Counted from the first letter of the stretch, positions 6,663 through 15,462 are shown. The stretch: DNA of 64,000 nucleotides from Rubrivirga sp046845755 (GCF_046845755.1 NZ_CP177357.1:3968001-4032000), one strand, 5' to 3'. The notes: generated from the letters alone by a model not told the origin. A program made the numbers and translations.

Positions 6663-8678
6663 CTAGGCCCGGCCCAGGCTCGTGGCGATCTCCGCCAGCA
6701 GCGCTTCGCGCAGCGCGTCCGGCGCCTGCGCGCCCTGGTCGGAGTCGTCGCCCAGCCCGTGGCGGCGGACGCTGACCGTCCCGGCCTCGGCCTCGGTCTT
6801 GCCGATCACCAGCATCACCGGGACCTTCTCGACCTCGGCGTCGCGGATCTTGCGGCCCACCTTCTCCGACCGCGTGTCGACCTCGACGCGCAGGCCCGCC
6901 TGGCGGAGCCCGTCGGCGACCGACGCCGCGTAGTCGTTCTGGGCGTCGGTGATGGGCAGGAGCTTGACCTGGACCGGCGCCAGCCACAGCGGGAGGTTGC
7001 CGCCGGTGTGCTCCAGCATCACGCCGATAAACCGCTCCAGCGATCCGAACGGCGCGCGGTGGATCATGATCGGCCGGACGCGGTCGTCGTTCTCGTCGAT
7101 GTACGTCAGGTCGAACCGCTCCGGGAGGTTGTTGTCGTACTGGACCGTCCCGAGCTGCCAGCTCCGGCCGAGCGCGTCCTTGACCATGAAGTCGAGCTTC
7201 GGCCCGTAGAAGGCGGCCTCGCCCTCTTCCTCGACGGTCTCCAGCCCCATTTCGGCGGCGGCCTCGCGGATGGCCTGCTCGGCGGCGTCCCACTCGGCCG
7301 GCTCGCCGATGTACTTCGTGGTGTTGGCCGGGTCGCGGAGCGAGACCTGGGCCGTGAAGTCGTCGAACGACAAGGCACGGAGGACCGTCAGCGTCAGGTC
7401 GATGACGTTCTTGAACTCCTCCTTGACCTGCGCGGGCGTGCAAAAGATGTGGGCGTCGTCCTGCGTGAAGCCGCGGACGCGCGTGAGCCCGCCGAGCTCG
7501 CCCGACTGCTCGTAGCGGTAGACCGTCCCGAACTCCGCGAGGCGGACCGGGAGGTCGCGGTAGCTCCGCGGCTTGTGGTCGTAGATCTGGGTGTGGTGCG
7601 GGCAGTTCATCGGCTTGAGCAGGTAGCCCTGCTCGTCGTCGTGCCCCTCGTGGCTGCGCGCGTCGGGGTCCTCGCCCTCCGGCAGCGCCGGGCCCTTCTG
7701 GCCCTCCAGCATCGGCGGGAACTGGCTGTCCGAGTAGTACGGGTAGTGGCCCGAGGTCCGGAACAGGTCGAGCCGGCCGATGTGGGGCGTGACCACGGGC
7801 TCGTAGCCGCGGCGCACCTGCTCCTCCTTGAGGAAGTCCATCAGCGTCTCGCGCAGCCGAGCGCCCTTGGGGAGCCACATCGGCAGGCCCGGGCCCACCT
7901 TGTCGCTGAACATGAACAGTTCGAGCTCCCGGCCCAGCTTGCGGTGGTCGCGCTGCTTCGCCAGCTCCAGCCGCTCCAGGTACTCCGTCAGCATCGACGC
8001 CTTCGGGAAGCTGACGCCATAGATCCGCGTGAGCTGCGGGCGGCTCTCGTCGCCGCGCCAGTACGCCCCCGCCAGCGACATCACCTTGACGGCCTTGATC
8101 GGCTTGGTCGCCGCGATGTGCGGGCCGCGGCACAGGTCGGTAAAGCCGCCCTGCGTGTAGAACGTGATCGTCCCGTCGTCGAGCCCCTCCAAGAGCTCCA
8201 GCTTGTACGGGTCGCCCTTCTCTTGGAAGTGGGCGATCGCCTCGGCCTTCGACACGTCGCGGCGCTCGAACGTGCTGTTGGTCCGCGCCAGCTCGATCAT
8301 CTTTTTCTCGATGGCCGGAAAGTCGTCGGACGACAGCGTGGGGTGACTGGTCTCGCTGAGGTCGACGTCGTAGTAGAACCCGGTCTCGATGGCGGGCCCG
8401 ATGCCCAGCTTGACGCCGGGGTACAGCGCCTCCAGCGCCTCCGCGAGCAGGTGCGCCGACGAGTGCCAGAAGGCGTGCTTGCCGCCCTCGGAGTCCCACG
8501 TCAGGATGGCGACCGTCGCGCCGTCTGGGAGCGGCCGGTCGAGGTCGCGGACCTCGCCGTCGACCTCGACGGCGAGCGCGGCGCGGGCCAGGCCCGACGA
8601 GATGGACTGGGCCAGGTCGCGGCCCGTCGCGCCGTCGTCGAGCGTGCGGGCGGAGCCGTCGGGGAGGGTGATCTGCAT
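6663..8678 (-). CDS. thrS: Threonine-tRNA ligase
   Basis: A 671-residue class II synthetase that charges tRNA-Thr. Domains in order are an N-terminal TGS domain (about 1-60), the editing/SAD domain with HSSAHLLAEA, a catalytic core with LFRTSGHYPYYSDSQF, the zinc cysteine in MNCPHH, motif 2 in VRGFTQDDAHIFC, and a C-terminal anticodon-binding domain. A loop of roughly 25 residues rich in acidic residues and histidine (PALPEGEDPDARSHEGHDD) precedes LLKPMNCPHH and may be lineage-specific. thrS is not linked to infC here, unlike in E. coli. Confidence 0.97.
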   Translation of the reverse strand: MQITLPDGSARTLDDGATGRDLAQSISSGLARAALAVEVDGEVRDLDRPLPDGATVAILTWDSEGGKHAFWHSSAHLLAEALEALYPGVKLGIGPAIETGFYYDVDLSETSHPTLSSDDFPAIEKKMIELARTNSTFERRDVSKAEAIAHFQEKGDPYKLELLEGLDDGTITFYTQGGFTDLCRGPHIAATKPIKAVKVMSLAGAYWRGDESRPQLTRIYGVSFPKASMLTEYLERLELAKQRDHRKLGRELELFMFSDKVGPGLPMWLPKGARLRETLMDFLKEEQVRRGYEPVVTPHIGRLDLFRTSGHYPYYSDSQFPPMLEGQKGPALPEGEDPDARSHEGHDDEQGYLLKPMNCPHHTQIYDHKPRSYRDLPVRLAEFGTVYRYEQSGELGGLTRVRGFTQDDAHIFCTPAQVKEEFKNVIDLTLTVLRALSFDDFTAQVSLRDPANTTKYIGEPAEWDAAEQAIREAAAEMGLETVEEEGEAAFYGPKLDFMVKDALGRSWQLGTVQYDNNLPERFDLTYIDENDDRVRPIMIHRAPFGSLERFIGVMLEHTGGNLPLWLAPVQVKLLPITDAQNDYAASVADGLRQAGLRVEVDTRSEKVGRKIRDAEVEKVPVMLVIGKTEAEAGTVSVRRHGLGDDSDQGAQAPDALREALLAEIATSLGRA

Positions 8679-8702
8679 TCCGGTGCGTGCGGGAGTCGGC
8701 CG

Positions 8703-8710
8703 GGAAGCTA
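8703..8710 (-). promoter_or_regulatory. Candidate -7 promoter box TAGCTTCC of thrS
   Basis: On the minus strand TAGCTTCC lies 24 bases before the thrS ATG. The same octamer precedes the fixC-like gene at 17581-17588. Confidence 0.4.
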
Positions 8711-8781
8711 CCCGCGCGCCCGGACGGCCCTCGTCCGCGACCGGCGAAAACGATGCGAGAACCGGCCTGCACCGGCGGGCG

Positions 8782-9303
8782 CTAGCGCACGCGGTCGAAG
8801 GCGACGCCGCGGAAGGGCCCGGCGTGCGGACGGTCGGCGTCTCCGGCGGTGTCGAAGACCAGGCGGTCGCCCTCGATGCGGGCCGTCGCCGGCTCGGCGT
8901 CGCCCGTGTCGATCGTCACGACGCGGCAGGCGGCGTCGGCGCGCCAGCGGCCCGCGTGCTCGACGCCTGCGAGGGCCTCGGCGTCCGCATCACGGTATGT
9001 GGCGCGGCCGTCGTCGTCCAGCGCGAGCCTCAGGTGGGGCACGATCCCACCCGCTTTCGCCTCGGCCCGGACGCCCTGGTACGCGTCCTTCCGGGCCGTC
9101 CACTCAACCTCCGCCAGCGAGCCCTCGTCGGGCCGGGGCCCGAGCTCCGCCAGCGAGGCTTCCATCGAGGCGACGACGTCGGCGATGAGGGGCGCGCGGT
9201 CGAGGGCGTACGTCCCCGCCACGCCGCAGGGGTCAGGGGCGACCGGGAGCGCGAGCAGGGCGGCCGCGAGGCCCAGGGCGAGTGGGGAGAGCAGAAGGCG
9301 CAC
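8782..9303 (-). CDS. Secreted protein of unknown function
   Basis: A 173-residue protein with a GTG start and an N-terminal signal peptide (LLLSPLALGLAAALLALPVA). The mature part starts CGVAGTYALDRAPL and has alternating strands, such as WRADAACRVVTIDTG and ARIEGDRLVFDT, suggesting a small beta-barrel or lipocalin-like fold. The opening GTYALD pattern recalls small secreted proteins that describe a 'threshold' or stress fold, but I do not recognise a family. A palindrome at 9316-9339 lies just upstream of its start. Confidence 0.65.
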   Translation of the reverse strand: MRLLLSPLALGLAAALLALPVAPDPCGVAGTYALDRAPLIADVVASMEASLAELGPRPDEGSLAEVEWTARKDAYQGVRAEAKAGGIVPHLRLALDDDGRATYRDADAEALAGVEHAGRWRADAACRVVTIDTGDAEPATARIEGDRLVFDTAGDADRPHAGPFRGVAFDRVR

Positions 9304-9315
9304 GGGGATCGAGAG

Positions 9316-9339
9316 GATGTGCTAAATACTTAACACATC
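9316..9339. promoter_or_regulatory. A+T-rich palindrome, possible operator
   Basis: GATGTGCTAA-ATAC-TTAACACATC is a 10-bp inverted repeat with one mismatch, in an unusually A+T-rich spot. It lies 13 bases upstream of the minus-strand secreted-protein gene, within the roughly 200-base divergent gap before the CsbD-like gene. Confidence 0.4.
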
Positions 9340-9503
9340 GCGAGCGGGTGCGCAAGCTCCAGGTGCCCGGTGGGGCGTTCGGCGACCCCGATGGGGAGGG
9401 GCGCACAAGAGCCTAACGGTCGGATTCGCAACATCTCGCGGGGTCGCCGCGTTAACCCCTTGTCCCGCAATCTCGAAGACCGCGCTGGAGAGCGCACACC
9501 CCG

Positions 9504-9698
9504 ATGGCCACCCCCAAGATGAACGACGACTGGCGCCGCCTCCGCGACCGCATCAAAGCGATGTGGGACGGCGTGACGTTCGACGACGACCGCCTCAAGA
9601 AGACGCGCGGCAGCCTGCGCCAGATGGTCTCGCTCATCAAGGACCGGACCGGGGAGTCGCGCGTCGAGATCCGCCGCAAGATCGCCGCCGTGATGTAG
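9504..9698 (+). CDS. CsbD-like small stress protein
   Basis: A 64-residue protein reading MNDDWRRLRDRIKAMWDGVTFDDDRLKKTRG from residue 6 in two parts, followed by an amphipathic helix ending SRVEIRRKIAAVM. This is the layout of the CsbD family of small helical general-stress proteins (helix-W-helix, then a conserved DxL and a second helix). The molecular role of CsbD is not known. It stands alone between divergent and tandem neighbours. Confidence 0.65.
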   Translation: MATPKMNDDWRRLRDRIKAMWDGVTFDDDRLKKTRGSLRQMVSLIKDRTGESRVEIRRKIAAVM

Positions 9699-9777
9699 CG
9701 GCTCGGGGGCGCGGGCGGGCTGCCCCCTGCACACCTTCCCCGGCCGGCTTGCAGCCCGGTTATTGAGACCGGCGCCC

Positions 9778-9785
9778 TACTTTCG
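9778..9785 (+). promoter_or_regulatory. Candidate -7 promoter box TACTTTCG
   Basis: TACTTTCG lies 19 bases before the ATG of the nuclease-homologue gene and fits the TA(G/C)nTT box family. A TTG triplet lies at 9749-9751, a plausible but loose -33 spacing. Confidence 0.4.
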
Positions 9786-9804
9786 GGTGCGCGCTCATGC
9801 CCCC

Positions 9805-10164
9805 ATGCACCCCGACTACCGCTACCGCGCGACGGTCGCCTCCGTCTACGACGGCGACACGCTCCGCGCCGATGTCGACCTCGGCTTCTCGGCCTGGCTC
9901 AAGAACGTCAGCTTCCGGCTGTTCGGGATCAACACGCCCGAGATCCGGGGGGGCACCCCGGAGACCAAGGCGGCCGGATACGCCGCTCGCGACCGGTTCT
10001 TGGAGCTGGCCCCGATCGGCACGCCGGTCCTGATCGAGTCCACGAAGGCGGGCAAGTACGGCCGCTACCTCGCCGACGTGTTCGTCGAGCAGCCCGACGG
10101 GACCGTCCTCCACGTCAACCAGGTGCTGCTCGACGAGGGCCACGCTGTCCCGTACATGGGTTAG
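9805..10164 (+). CDS. Staphylococcal-nuclease-fold protein (thermonuclease homologue)
   Basis: A 119-residue SNase-domain protein, expected to be a calcium-dependent nuclease. The active-site pattern is present: the Asp of VYDGDT, the Arg-to-Glu segment FRLFGINTPE, and the second Arg in GKYGRYLADV. The ATG at 9805 starts MHPDYRYRATV, right at the fold. An earlier in-frame start is possible, but no signal peptide is seen from either start. The stop overlaps the convergent ogt gene by 4 bases. Confidence 0.85.
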   Translation: MHPDYRYRATVASVYDGDTLRADVDLGFSAWLKNVSFRLFGINTPEIRGGTPETKAAGYAARDRFLELAPIGTPVLIESTKAGKYGRYLADVFVEQPDGTVLHVNQVLLDEGHAVPYMG

Positions 10165-10625
10165 AAGAGCGACTGCTGGCGGCTCTCGAGATCGAGCAGG
10201 GCCCGCTTGCGGTCGAGCCCGCCCGCGTAGCCGACGAGCGCCCCGTCGGTGCCGACGACGCGGTGGCACGGCACGACGACGGCCACGGGGTTCTGCCCGT
10301 TCGCCGCGCCGACGGCCTGCGCCGCGCCGGGCATCCCGAGCCGGCCCGCGAGCGCCCCGTAGCTCAGCGTCTCACCGTGTGGAATCGCGCATAGCGCCGC
10401 CCAGACCCGCTCCTGAAACGGCGTCCCGCCGAGTGCGAGGGGCACGTCGAACACGACCGCCTCGCCCGCGAAGTAGGCCGCCAGCTGGGCGCGAGCGGCG
10501 TCGAGCACGGCGTCGGTGCCCTCGGGCTCGTCGGGCGGGTCGCCGAAGGTGACGGCGGTGAGGGCGGCGCCGTTGGACACGAGCGAGAGGGGGCCGAGCG
10601 GCGTGTCGAGCGTGGCGCGAGACAT
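10161..10625 (-). CDS. ogt: Methylated-DNA--protein-cysteine methyltransferase
   Basis: A 154-residue DNA repair protein that removes O6-alkyl groups from guanine by a suicide transfer to cysteine. The active-site motif PCHRVVG, the preceding GETLSYGALAGRLG DNA-binding helix, and the C-terminal GYAGGLDRKRALLDLE are all present, with normal length. A TAGCTTGC box ends only 4 bases before the ATG, suggesting a leaderless or near-leaderless transcript. Confidence 0.95.
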   Translation of the reverse strand: MSRATLDTPLGPLSLVSNGAALTAVTFGDPPDEPEGTDAVLDAARAQLAAYFAGEAVVFDVPLALGGTPFQERVWAALCAIPHGETLSYGALAGRLGMPGAAQAVGAANGQNPVAVVVPCHRVVGTDGALVGYAGGLDRKRALLDLESRQQSLF

Positions 10626-10629
10626 GCCG

Positions 10630-10637
10630 GCAAGCTA
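10630..10637 (-). promoter_or_regulatory. Candidate -7 promoter box TAGCTTGC of ogt
   Basis: TAGCTTGC on the minus strand ends 4 bases before the ogt ATG. If it is a true -7 element, transcription would start at or just inside the start codon. Confidence 0.3.
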
Positions 10638-10719
10638 GGGCGCGTCGCCAGGGTCCGCTTTCTCCGGCCCGCTGTGTACCGCGCCGCCTGGGCGACGGCC
10701 GCGACACTCTGGCCCCGCG

Positions 10720-10854
10720 CTAGTCCGACCCCTCGCAGAATCGGTCGAACCGGGCGTCGATCGACCCCGCCGTCTGGACGATCAGGTCGAGGTACTCGGC
10801 GGGCGTCAACACGCCGGAGCACGCCTCCGCTTTGTAGTGGTGGAGGACCACCAC
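10720..10854 (-). CDS. Possible 44-residue protein, unrecognised
   Basis: A short frame opening at a GTG (10852-10854) reads VVVLHHYKAEACSGVLTPAE and ends RFDRFCEGSD. Third codon positions are G/C in nearly every codon, and the peptide has a sensible hydrophobic-acidic pattern, which argues for coding. It may be the 3' remnant of a longer gene: the same frame stays open far upstream, but that part is antisense to the S9 peptidase gene and looks like shadow sequence. No family is recognised. Confidence 0.35.
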   Translation of the reverse strand: MVVLHHYKAEACSGVLTPAEYLDLIVQTAGSIDARFDRFCEGSD

Positions 10855-10927
10855 GTTGCCTGCGAGCGGGCCGTCCGCCGTTCGCCGGCGGTGGCCTAAC
10901 GTGCGGTCTCGCTCCGACCCGCTGCGC

Positions 10928-12850
10928 ATGCGCCTCCCGACGCGCCCCCTCGTGATCCTCCTGGTCGTGCTCGGCGCGAGCGCCGTGGCGCAGCCGGCCG
11001 ACGGACTGCCGCTCATCCCGCGCGTGATGGCGCTGGGGCCCGACCTCCCCGAATTCCGGTCTGTCGGTCCCGAGCCGCGGCCGGTCGAGCCCGGCCTGTT
11101 CGCGCACGTCCGGCCCGTTTTCGAGGTGCCCTCGCCCGATGGCGCGTGGCTGGCGGGCACCGCCGGGGGCGCGCTGACCGTCCGTCCGGCGGACGCCGAC
11201 GCGCCCGCGCTGACCGTCCCGGCGGGCGACGGGCCGCGGTGGAGCGTCGCCAGCGCCAAGTGGTCGCCCGATGGTGCGCGCTTAGCGGCCCGCCGCGTCG
11301 ACGACTCCGCCGTGCCCCGGGTGCCGATCGTCGGGGCCGAGGGCGACACCGTCCGGTGGGCGCCGTACTCCCGAGCTGGCGAGCCGCTTCCGGCGCACCG
11401 CCTGTGGGTGGTCGAGCGGGCGACGGGCGAGGCCCTGCCCGTTCGGCACGCGCCCGACGCCGAGTTCGTCCACGCCGTCGGGTGGAGCGCGGACGGGACG
11501 CGGCTCCGGTTTCTAGAAGCGGACCGGTTGCTCCGGCGCCTCGACCTGCGCGAGCTCGACGTCCAGACGGGCAGGGCGCGGACGCTGCTGCGCGAGGAGA
11601 GCGAGGGCCGCGTGATCGGCATCGAGATGATCCACGGCTATGGCGGGCGCCTCGACGCGCTCGGCTGGGTCACACTTTTGGAGAACGGCCGCTTCGTGTG
11701 GACGAGCGAGCGGACGGGCGAGGCCCACCTGTCGCTGTACGACGCCGACGGGGGGCTCGTCCGCCCGCTGACCGAGGGCGTGCTGCCCGGTCCGGTCCAG
11801 CGCGTCGCCCACGTCGACCACACCAACGGCGCGCTCTACGTCGTCGCCGTCGCGGATGCCGACGCCCCGTGGGACCACGCCCTCTACCGCGTCGGCCTGG
11901 ACGGCGACGTGCGACCCGTGGCCGACGGGCCCGTGATCGAGGCGGTGCGCCCGACCGACGGCGGCGACCTCCTGGTCCTCCGCGCGGGGTTTCCGGATCT
12001 CCTCCAGCTCGACCGCGTGACGCCCGGGGGCGAGACCGTCGGCACGCCGTGGGCCGCCGATTGGGGCTTCCTCGACGGGATGCCGCGCCGCCACGAGCGC
12101 CTGGTGCTCACCGCGGCCGACGGGGTCACGCCGCTCGACGCCCTCCTCGTGCTCCCGCCTGGCGCCCCGCCCCTTCACAGCGTCCCGCTCGTCGACTACG
12201 CGTACGGTGGGCCAAACGCGGTGCAGGTGCCGCGGACGCCGCAGACGCCGTGGCTCTGGGAGGCGTACCGGCTCGCCGAGCAGGGCGTGGCCACCCTGTT
12301 TGTTGACGGCCGAGGCTCGCCGGGCCGCGGCCGGGCCTTCCTCGACGTTTCGGCCGGGCGGATCGGGCAGGTCGAGGTCGCTGACCACCGGGCGGCCGTC
12401 GAGCAGGTGCTCGCGCGGGTCCCCGCGCTCGACCCCGAGCGCGTCGCCGTACTGGGCCACAGCCTGGGCGGTGTGCTCGGGCTCCGCGCCCTCGCCGAGG
12501 CGCCCGACGTGTACCGCGCCGCTGTCTTGTTCGCGCCCGCGGTCGACGCGGCGACAATGCGGGTCTGGGTGGAGCCCTACATGGGCTGCCTCCCGGCCGA
12601 CTGCCCCGATGCCTACGCCGCCAGCGCCGGGCGTGGGCTCGCGGACCGCGTCGAGGGAGCGGTGCTGATCGTCCACGGGACGGCCGACGACGACGTGCCG
12701 TTCGCCGAGGGCGCCGGCTTGGCGGCGGCCTTGGAGGCCGCTGGCGTCGACGTCACGTTCGTGCCGATGCCGGGGTGGGACCACATCGTCCAGCGCTCAC
12801 CCGAGGTCTGGGGCCGCGCCGTCTCGTTCCTCCTCGACACGTTGCGCTAG
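10928..12850 (+). CDS. S9-family (prolyl oligopeptidase / DPP-IV-like) secreted peptidase
   Basis: A 640-residue protein with a signal peptide (PTRPLVILLVVLGASAVAQ), chosen from the ATG at 10928. Residues of about 60-400 form beta-propeller-like repeats with SPDGAWLA-type motifs. The C-terminal alpha/beta-hydrolase domain has VDGRGSPGRG, the nucleophile motif GHSLGGVLG, an Asp in HGTADDDVPF and a His in MPGWDHIV. Family members release dipeptides or cut oligopeptides, here probably in the periplasm. It is monocistronic, with a G+C-rich hairpin at 12867-12884 after the stop. Confidence 0.88.
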   Translation: MRLPTRPLVILLVVLGASAVAQPADGLPLIPRVMALGPDLPEFRSVGPEPRPVEPGLFAHVRPVFEVPSPDGAWLAGTAGGALTVRPADADAPALTVPAGDGPRWSVASAKWSPDGARLAARRVDDSAVPRVPIVGAEGDTVRWAPYSRAGEPLPAHRLWVVERATGEALPVRHAPDAEFVHAVGWSADGTRLRFLEADRLLRRLDLRELDVQTGRARTLLREESEGRVIGIEMIHGYGGRLDALGWVTLLENGRFVWTSERTGEAHLSLYDADGGLVRPLTEGVLPGPVQRVAHVDHTNGALYVVAVADADAPWDHALYRVGLDGDVRPVADGPVIEAVRPTDGGDLLVLRAGFPDLLQLDRVTPGGETVGTPWAADWGFLDGMPRRHERLVLTAADGVTPLDALLVLPPGAPPLHSVPLVDYAYGGPNAVQVPRTPQTPWLWEAYRLAEQGVATLFVDGRGSPGRGRAFLDVSAGRIGQVEVADHRAAVEQVLARVPALDPERVAVLGHSLGGVLGLRALAEAPDVYRAAVLFAPAVDAATMRVWVEPYMGCLPADCPDAYAASAGRGLADRVEGAVLIVHGTADDDVPFAEGAGLAAALEAAGVDVTFVPMPGWDHIVQRSPEVWGRAVSFLLDTLR

Positions 12851-12866
12851 GCGCTAGGCGCCCGGC

Positions 12867-12884
12867 CCCGGCGTCCGCGCCGGG
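12867..12884 (+). terminator. Hairpin after the S9 peptidase gene
   Basis: CCCGGCG-TCCG-CGCCGGG forms a perfect 7-bp stem with a 4-base loop, 16 bases after the stop codon. There is no T run, so termination efficiency is uncertain. Confidence 0.4.
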
Positions 12885-13248
12885 ACCATCCGAGCCTCAG
12901 CGCTCTGCCATGCGCGTTCACGTCTGCACCTCCAGGCCTCGCCGTCCCCGCCCCGCGCAGGTCCTCGGCGGTCGTCCGATCCTCGGCGCGCCGCCTTGGA
13001 AGAGCCCTCCCTCGTCTCAACGAGTGTCGCGGCGCCGCTGGCAGACACACCGCGGCCGCCACGCCCGAGGCTCGCGTCAGAGGGGCGCCTCGGTGCCGGC
13101 GTGGCCGGCGCGCGGGGGTGGGGAGCAGAGCGGGGGGGCGCAAGCGGGATTTGCAACTGGAGAAGGAGCGCTGCGGCCCCGGGGCGGGTCCCGGCAGGAG
13201 CCCGGCGCCCCGGGGCACGCGCGCCCCGCCGCTCTCGCCGGCCCCACG
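12885..13248. other. Gene-free stretch between convergent genes
   Basis: Nothing convincingly coding is seen here between the convergent S9 peptidase and DUF5602-like genes. The sequence is C-rich on the left and G-rich on the right. A 6-bp hairpin, CGGGGC / GCCCCG at 13211-13228, lies 20 bases beyond the DUF5602-like stop and could serve as its terminator. Confidence 0.5.
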
Positions 13249-14043
13249 TCAGCTGGCGGTCCGGTGGACGAACCCGTCGAGGGCGATGGTGTAGCGGCGG
13301 GCGTCGGGGTCGTAGCGGACCGAGTAACGCGTGGGGTAGTAGCCCGTCCGGGCGACGGCCTCGGGCTGGGCCAGCGTCTCGACGTGGTCGGGCTTGGACT
13401 GGAGCCACGCCCGCGTCATCATCGGCTCGGGAAAGATGACCTGGCCGTCGTAGCTCCCCCAGATGAACACCTCGGTAAAGGGCGGCCCGCCGGGCGCGTA
13501 CGTCGGGTCGTCGCCGTCGAACCAGTGCCATCCCATCAGCGGGATCGCGAGGTTGTCCGGGGGCGAGACGTAGCTCGCCGGGAGGTAGCGGGCCTCGGGG
13601 AAGCGCTCGGCCTTGGCCACGAACTCGGGGTTCGACGGGAGCCACGTCCGCCGCTCGGCCTCGGGCACCATGTAAAAGTGCATGTCGAAGTGGGGGACGG
13701 TGAACAGGCCCTCGGGCTCGTGGCCCTCGGGGTTCCAGTCGAGCGAGATGTGGTCGATGCCGAGCCCGAGGTCGGCGGCCTCGGCGGGGAGCGCGAGCGT
13801 GTGCATGTGCATGGCCTCGTGGCCCGGCATCGCGGCCTTGGCGGGGAGCCCGTCGAGCGCCGTCTCGGTGAGCATCAGCCCGATGGCCTCGGGCGTCCCG
13901 TCGGCGTGCGTGCGGACAAAGGCCCAGGCCTCGCCGTCGCCGATGGCGACGGCCGGGCCGTCGTGCGTCTGGAGGGCGGCTGTCGTCTGGGCGAGGGGGG
14001 CCGTGGCCAGACCGAGGAGGAGGAAGAGGAGGGAGCGTTGCAT
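13249..14043 (-). CDS. Secreted DUF5602/TTHB210-like protein
   Basis: A 264-residue protein with a signal peptide (MQRSLLFLLLGLATAPLAQ) from the ATG at 14043. The mature part contains HFDMHFYMV, MGWHWFDGDDP, GPPFTEVFIWGSYDGQVIF and EPMMTRAWL. These resemble the DUF5602 (TTHB210-like) family, which has clustered His residues and no assigned function. The His-rich motifs hint at metal binding; that is inference. It is divergent from the LuxR regulator with a 306-base gap. Confidence 0.68.
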   Translation of the reverse strand: MQRSLLFLLLGLATAPLAQTTAALQTHDGPAVAIGDGEAWAFVRTHADGTPEAIGLMLTETALDGLPAKAAMPGHEAMHMHTLALPAEAADLGLGIDHISLDWNPEGHEPEGLFTVPHFDMHFYMVPEAERRTWLPSNPEFVAKAERFPEARYLPASYVSPPDNLAIPLMGWHWFDGDDPTYAPGGPPFTEVFIWGSYDGQVIFPEPMMTRAWLQSKPDHVETLAQPEAVARTGYYPTRYSVRYDPDARRYTIALDGFVHRTAS

Positions 14044-14349
14044 GGCGGAGGGGTGGGGCACCGGGCCCCGCTGGGGGCGGCCCCAGTGTCTCGCTCCCGG
14101 CGCCTCCGGCGCGTGGGACGAAGTGCCCATTTTTTCCGACCGCCCCCGCCTCGCGCCGTCGAGCCGGCGGGTGGGCGTCGTACGTTTTGGGCTTCGAGAA
14201 GCGGTCCCGGCAGGCGCCCGTCTCGACCCCGCAGCCCTCGGTGTGCTGTGCACCGACGCCCTGTGGCCCAGCCGAGCAACCCCGGCCGGGGCAGACCGCC
14301 CCTGGGCGGGCCCTGGCCCGCCCGCTTCCGGGCCCCCGGGCTCCCCGCC
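14044..14349. other. Divergent intergenic region upstream of the LuxR gene
   Basis: No gene is seen. The only promoter-like element is TACGTTTTGG at 14181-14190 on the plus strand, close to the Bacteroidota TAnnTTTG -7 form but 160 bases from the LuxR ATG, so the 5' leader would be long. Confidence 0.35.
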
Positions 14350-15462
14350 ATGCGGCTCACGTTGACCTCGGATGCCGTCGCGCGCCTCGGCGAGGCCACG
14401 CGGACCCTGCTCAGCCCCCTCGCCGCGCCCGACGTGGACGCGTGGCGGCGCGACGCCATGGGCGCCGTGTGCGGCGTCGTCGGCGCCGAGACCGGGACGT
14501 TTACTCTGCCGGGCCGCCCCTGCGTGGTCCAGGTCTACGCCCTCGACGACGGCGTCTCCCAGGTGGCCAACCGCTACCTCGAGGACGTGTGCTCGGAGCA
14601 GGGACCGGCGCCGGACCCCGTCCTCGACGCGTGGTACCGCGTGACCACGGCGCGGGGCGTCGAGGTGTGGGACATGCACGTGGCGGACCACCTCCTGGGG
14701 GGGCGGGGCCTCGCCTGGGACAACGAGTTCTGCCACGAGGTGCTCCGGCCCCACGGGCTCGACGACACGCACGCGCTGTTCGTGCCGTCCGCGCCGGGCT
14801 GTTCGATGCTCGCCGTCCACAACCTCCACCGGCCGGCGGCGCCGGGCGAGCACCTGGCGCTCTTGCACCTGCTGTTTCCCGCCTTCAAAGCCGGCCTCGA
14901 CGCGCTCGCCCGCTTCGACGCCCAGCGGACCGCGCTCGACGTGCTCGCCGAGCCGCTCGCCGTGTTCGACCTCGCCGGCCGCGAGGTTCACCGCAACCCG
15001 GCCCTCGCCGCCCTCCTCGCCGTCGACCCCGGGGCCGACCGCGTCTGCGCCGAGATGGGCGCGCTCGCCGCCGGGCTCCGCGCCCTGGGCACGGGCCGCC
15101 CCGGCGACGCGGCCGGCGCCCCCGTCGAGCGGGCCGTCGCGACCCCGTCGGCGGCGTACCGGCTGCGGGGGGCGCTCCTCGGTGCGGGCCTCTTCGGCGC
15201 CGACGGCGCCGTGATGGTGTCGGTCCAGCGCGAGGGCGCCCCGCCGCTGCCGTCGGCCGAGGTCCTCCGCGAGCGCCACGGCCTGACGCGGCGCGAGGCC
15301 GAGGTGGCGCTCCTGCTCGCCGAAGGCCTGAGCAACGCGGCCCTCGCCGAGCGCCTGTTCATCAGCCCCCACACGGCGCGGCACCACACCGAGCGGGTGC
15401 TCGACAAGCTGGGGCTGACCTCGCGGAAGGCGCTCGCGCTGCACCTCCTGCAGCCTGGTTGA
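14350..15462 (+). CDS. LuxR-family transcriptional regulator
   Basis: A 370-residue one-component regulator. The last 65 residues are a LuxR/GerE helix-turn-helix: LTRREAEVALLLAEGLSNAALAERL in two parts, then ISPHTARHHTERVLDKLGL. The first 200 residues are a predicted sensory region with no recognised domain, followed by a PAS-like stretch (VLAEPLAVFDLAGREVHRNP). The signal and targets are unknown. The downstream etf genes are on the same strand, 144 bases away, but nothing else links them. Confidence 0.82.
   Translation: MRLTLTSDAVARLGEATRTLLSPLAAPDVDAWRRDAMGAVCGVVGAETGTFTLPGRPCVVQVYALDDGVSQVANRYLEDVCSEQGPAPDPVLDAWYRVTTARGVEVWDMHVADHLLGGRGLAWDNEFCHEVLRPHGLDDTHALFVPSAPGCSMLAVHNLHRPAAPGEHLALLHLLFPAFKAGLDALARFDAQRTALDVLAEPLAVFDLAGREVHRNPALAALLAVDPGADRVCAEMGALAAGLRALGTGRPGDAAGAPVERAVATPSAAYRLRGALLGAGLFGADGAVMVSVQREGAPPLPSAEVLRERHGLTRREAEVALLLAEGLSNAALAERLFISPHTARHHTERVLDKLGLTSRKALALHLLQPG

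Noticed and set aside
6759..9188. Long open frame on the plus strand antisense to thrS (809 codons)
   Set aside because: It is rich in Arg, Val and Asp with no family motifs. thrS on the other strand is complete and unmistakable; high G+C leaves antisense frames open.
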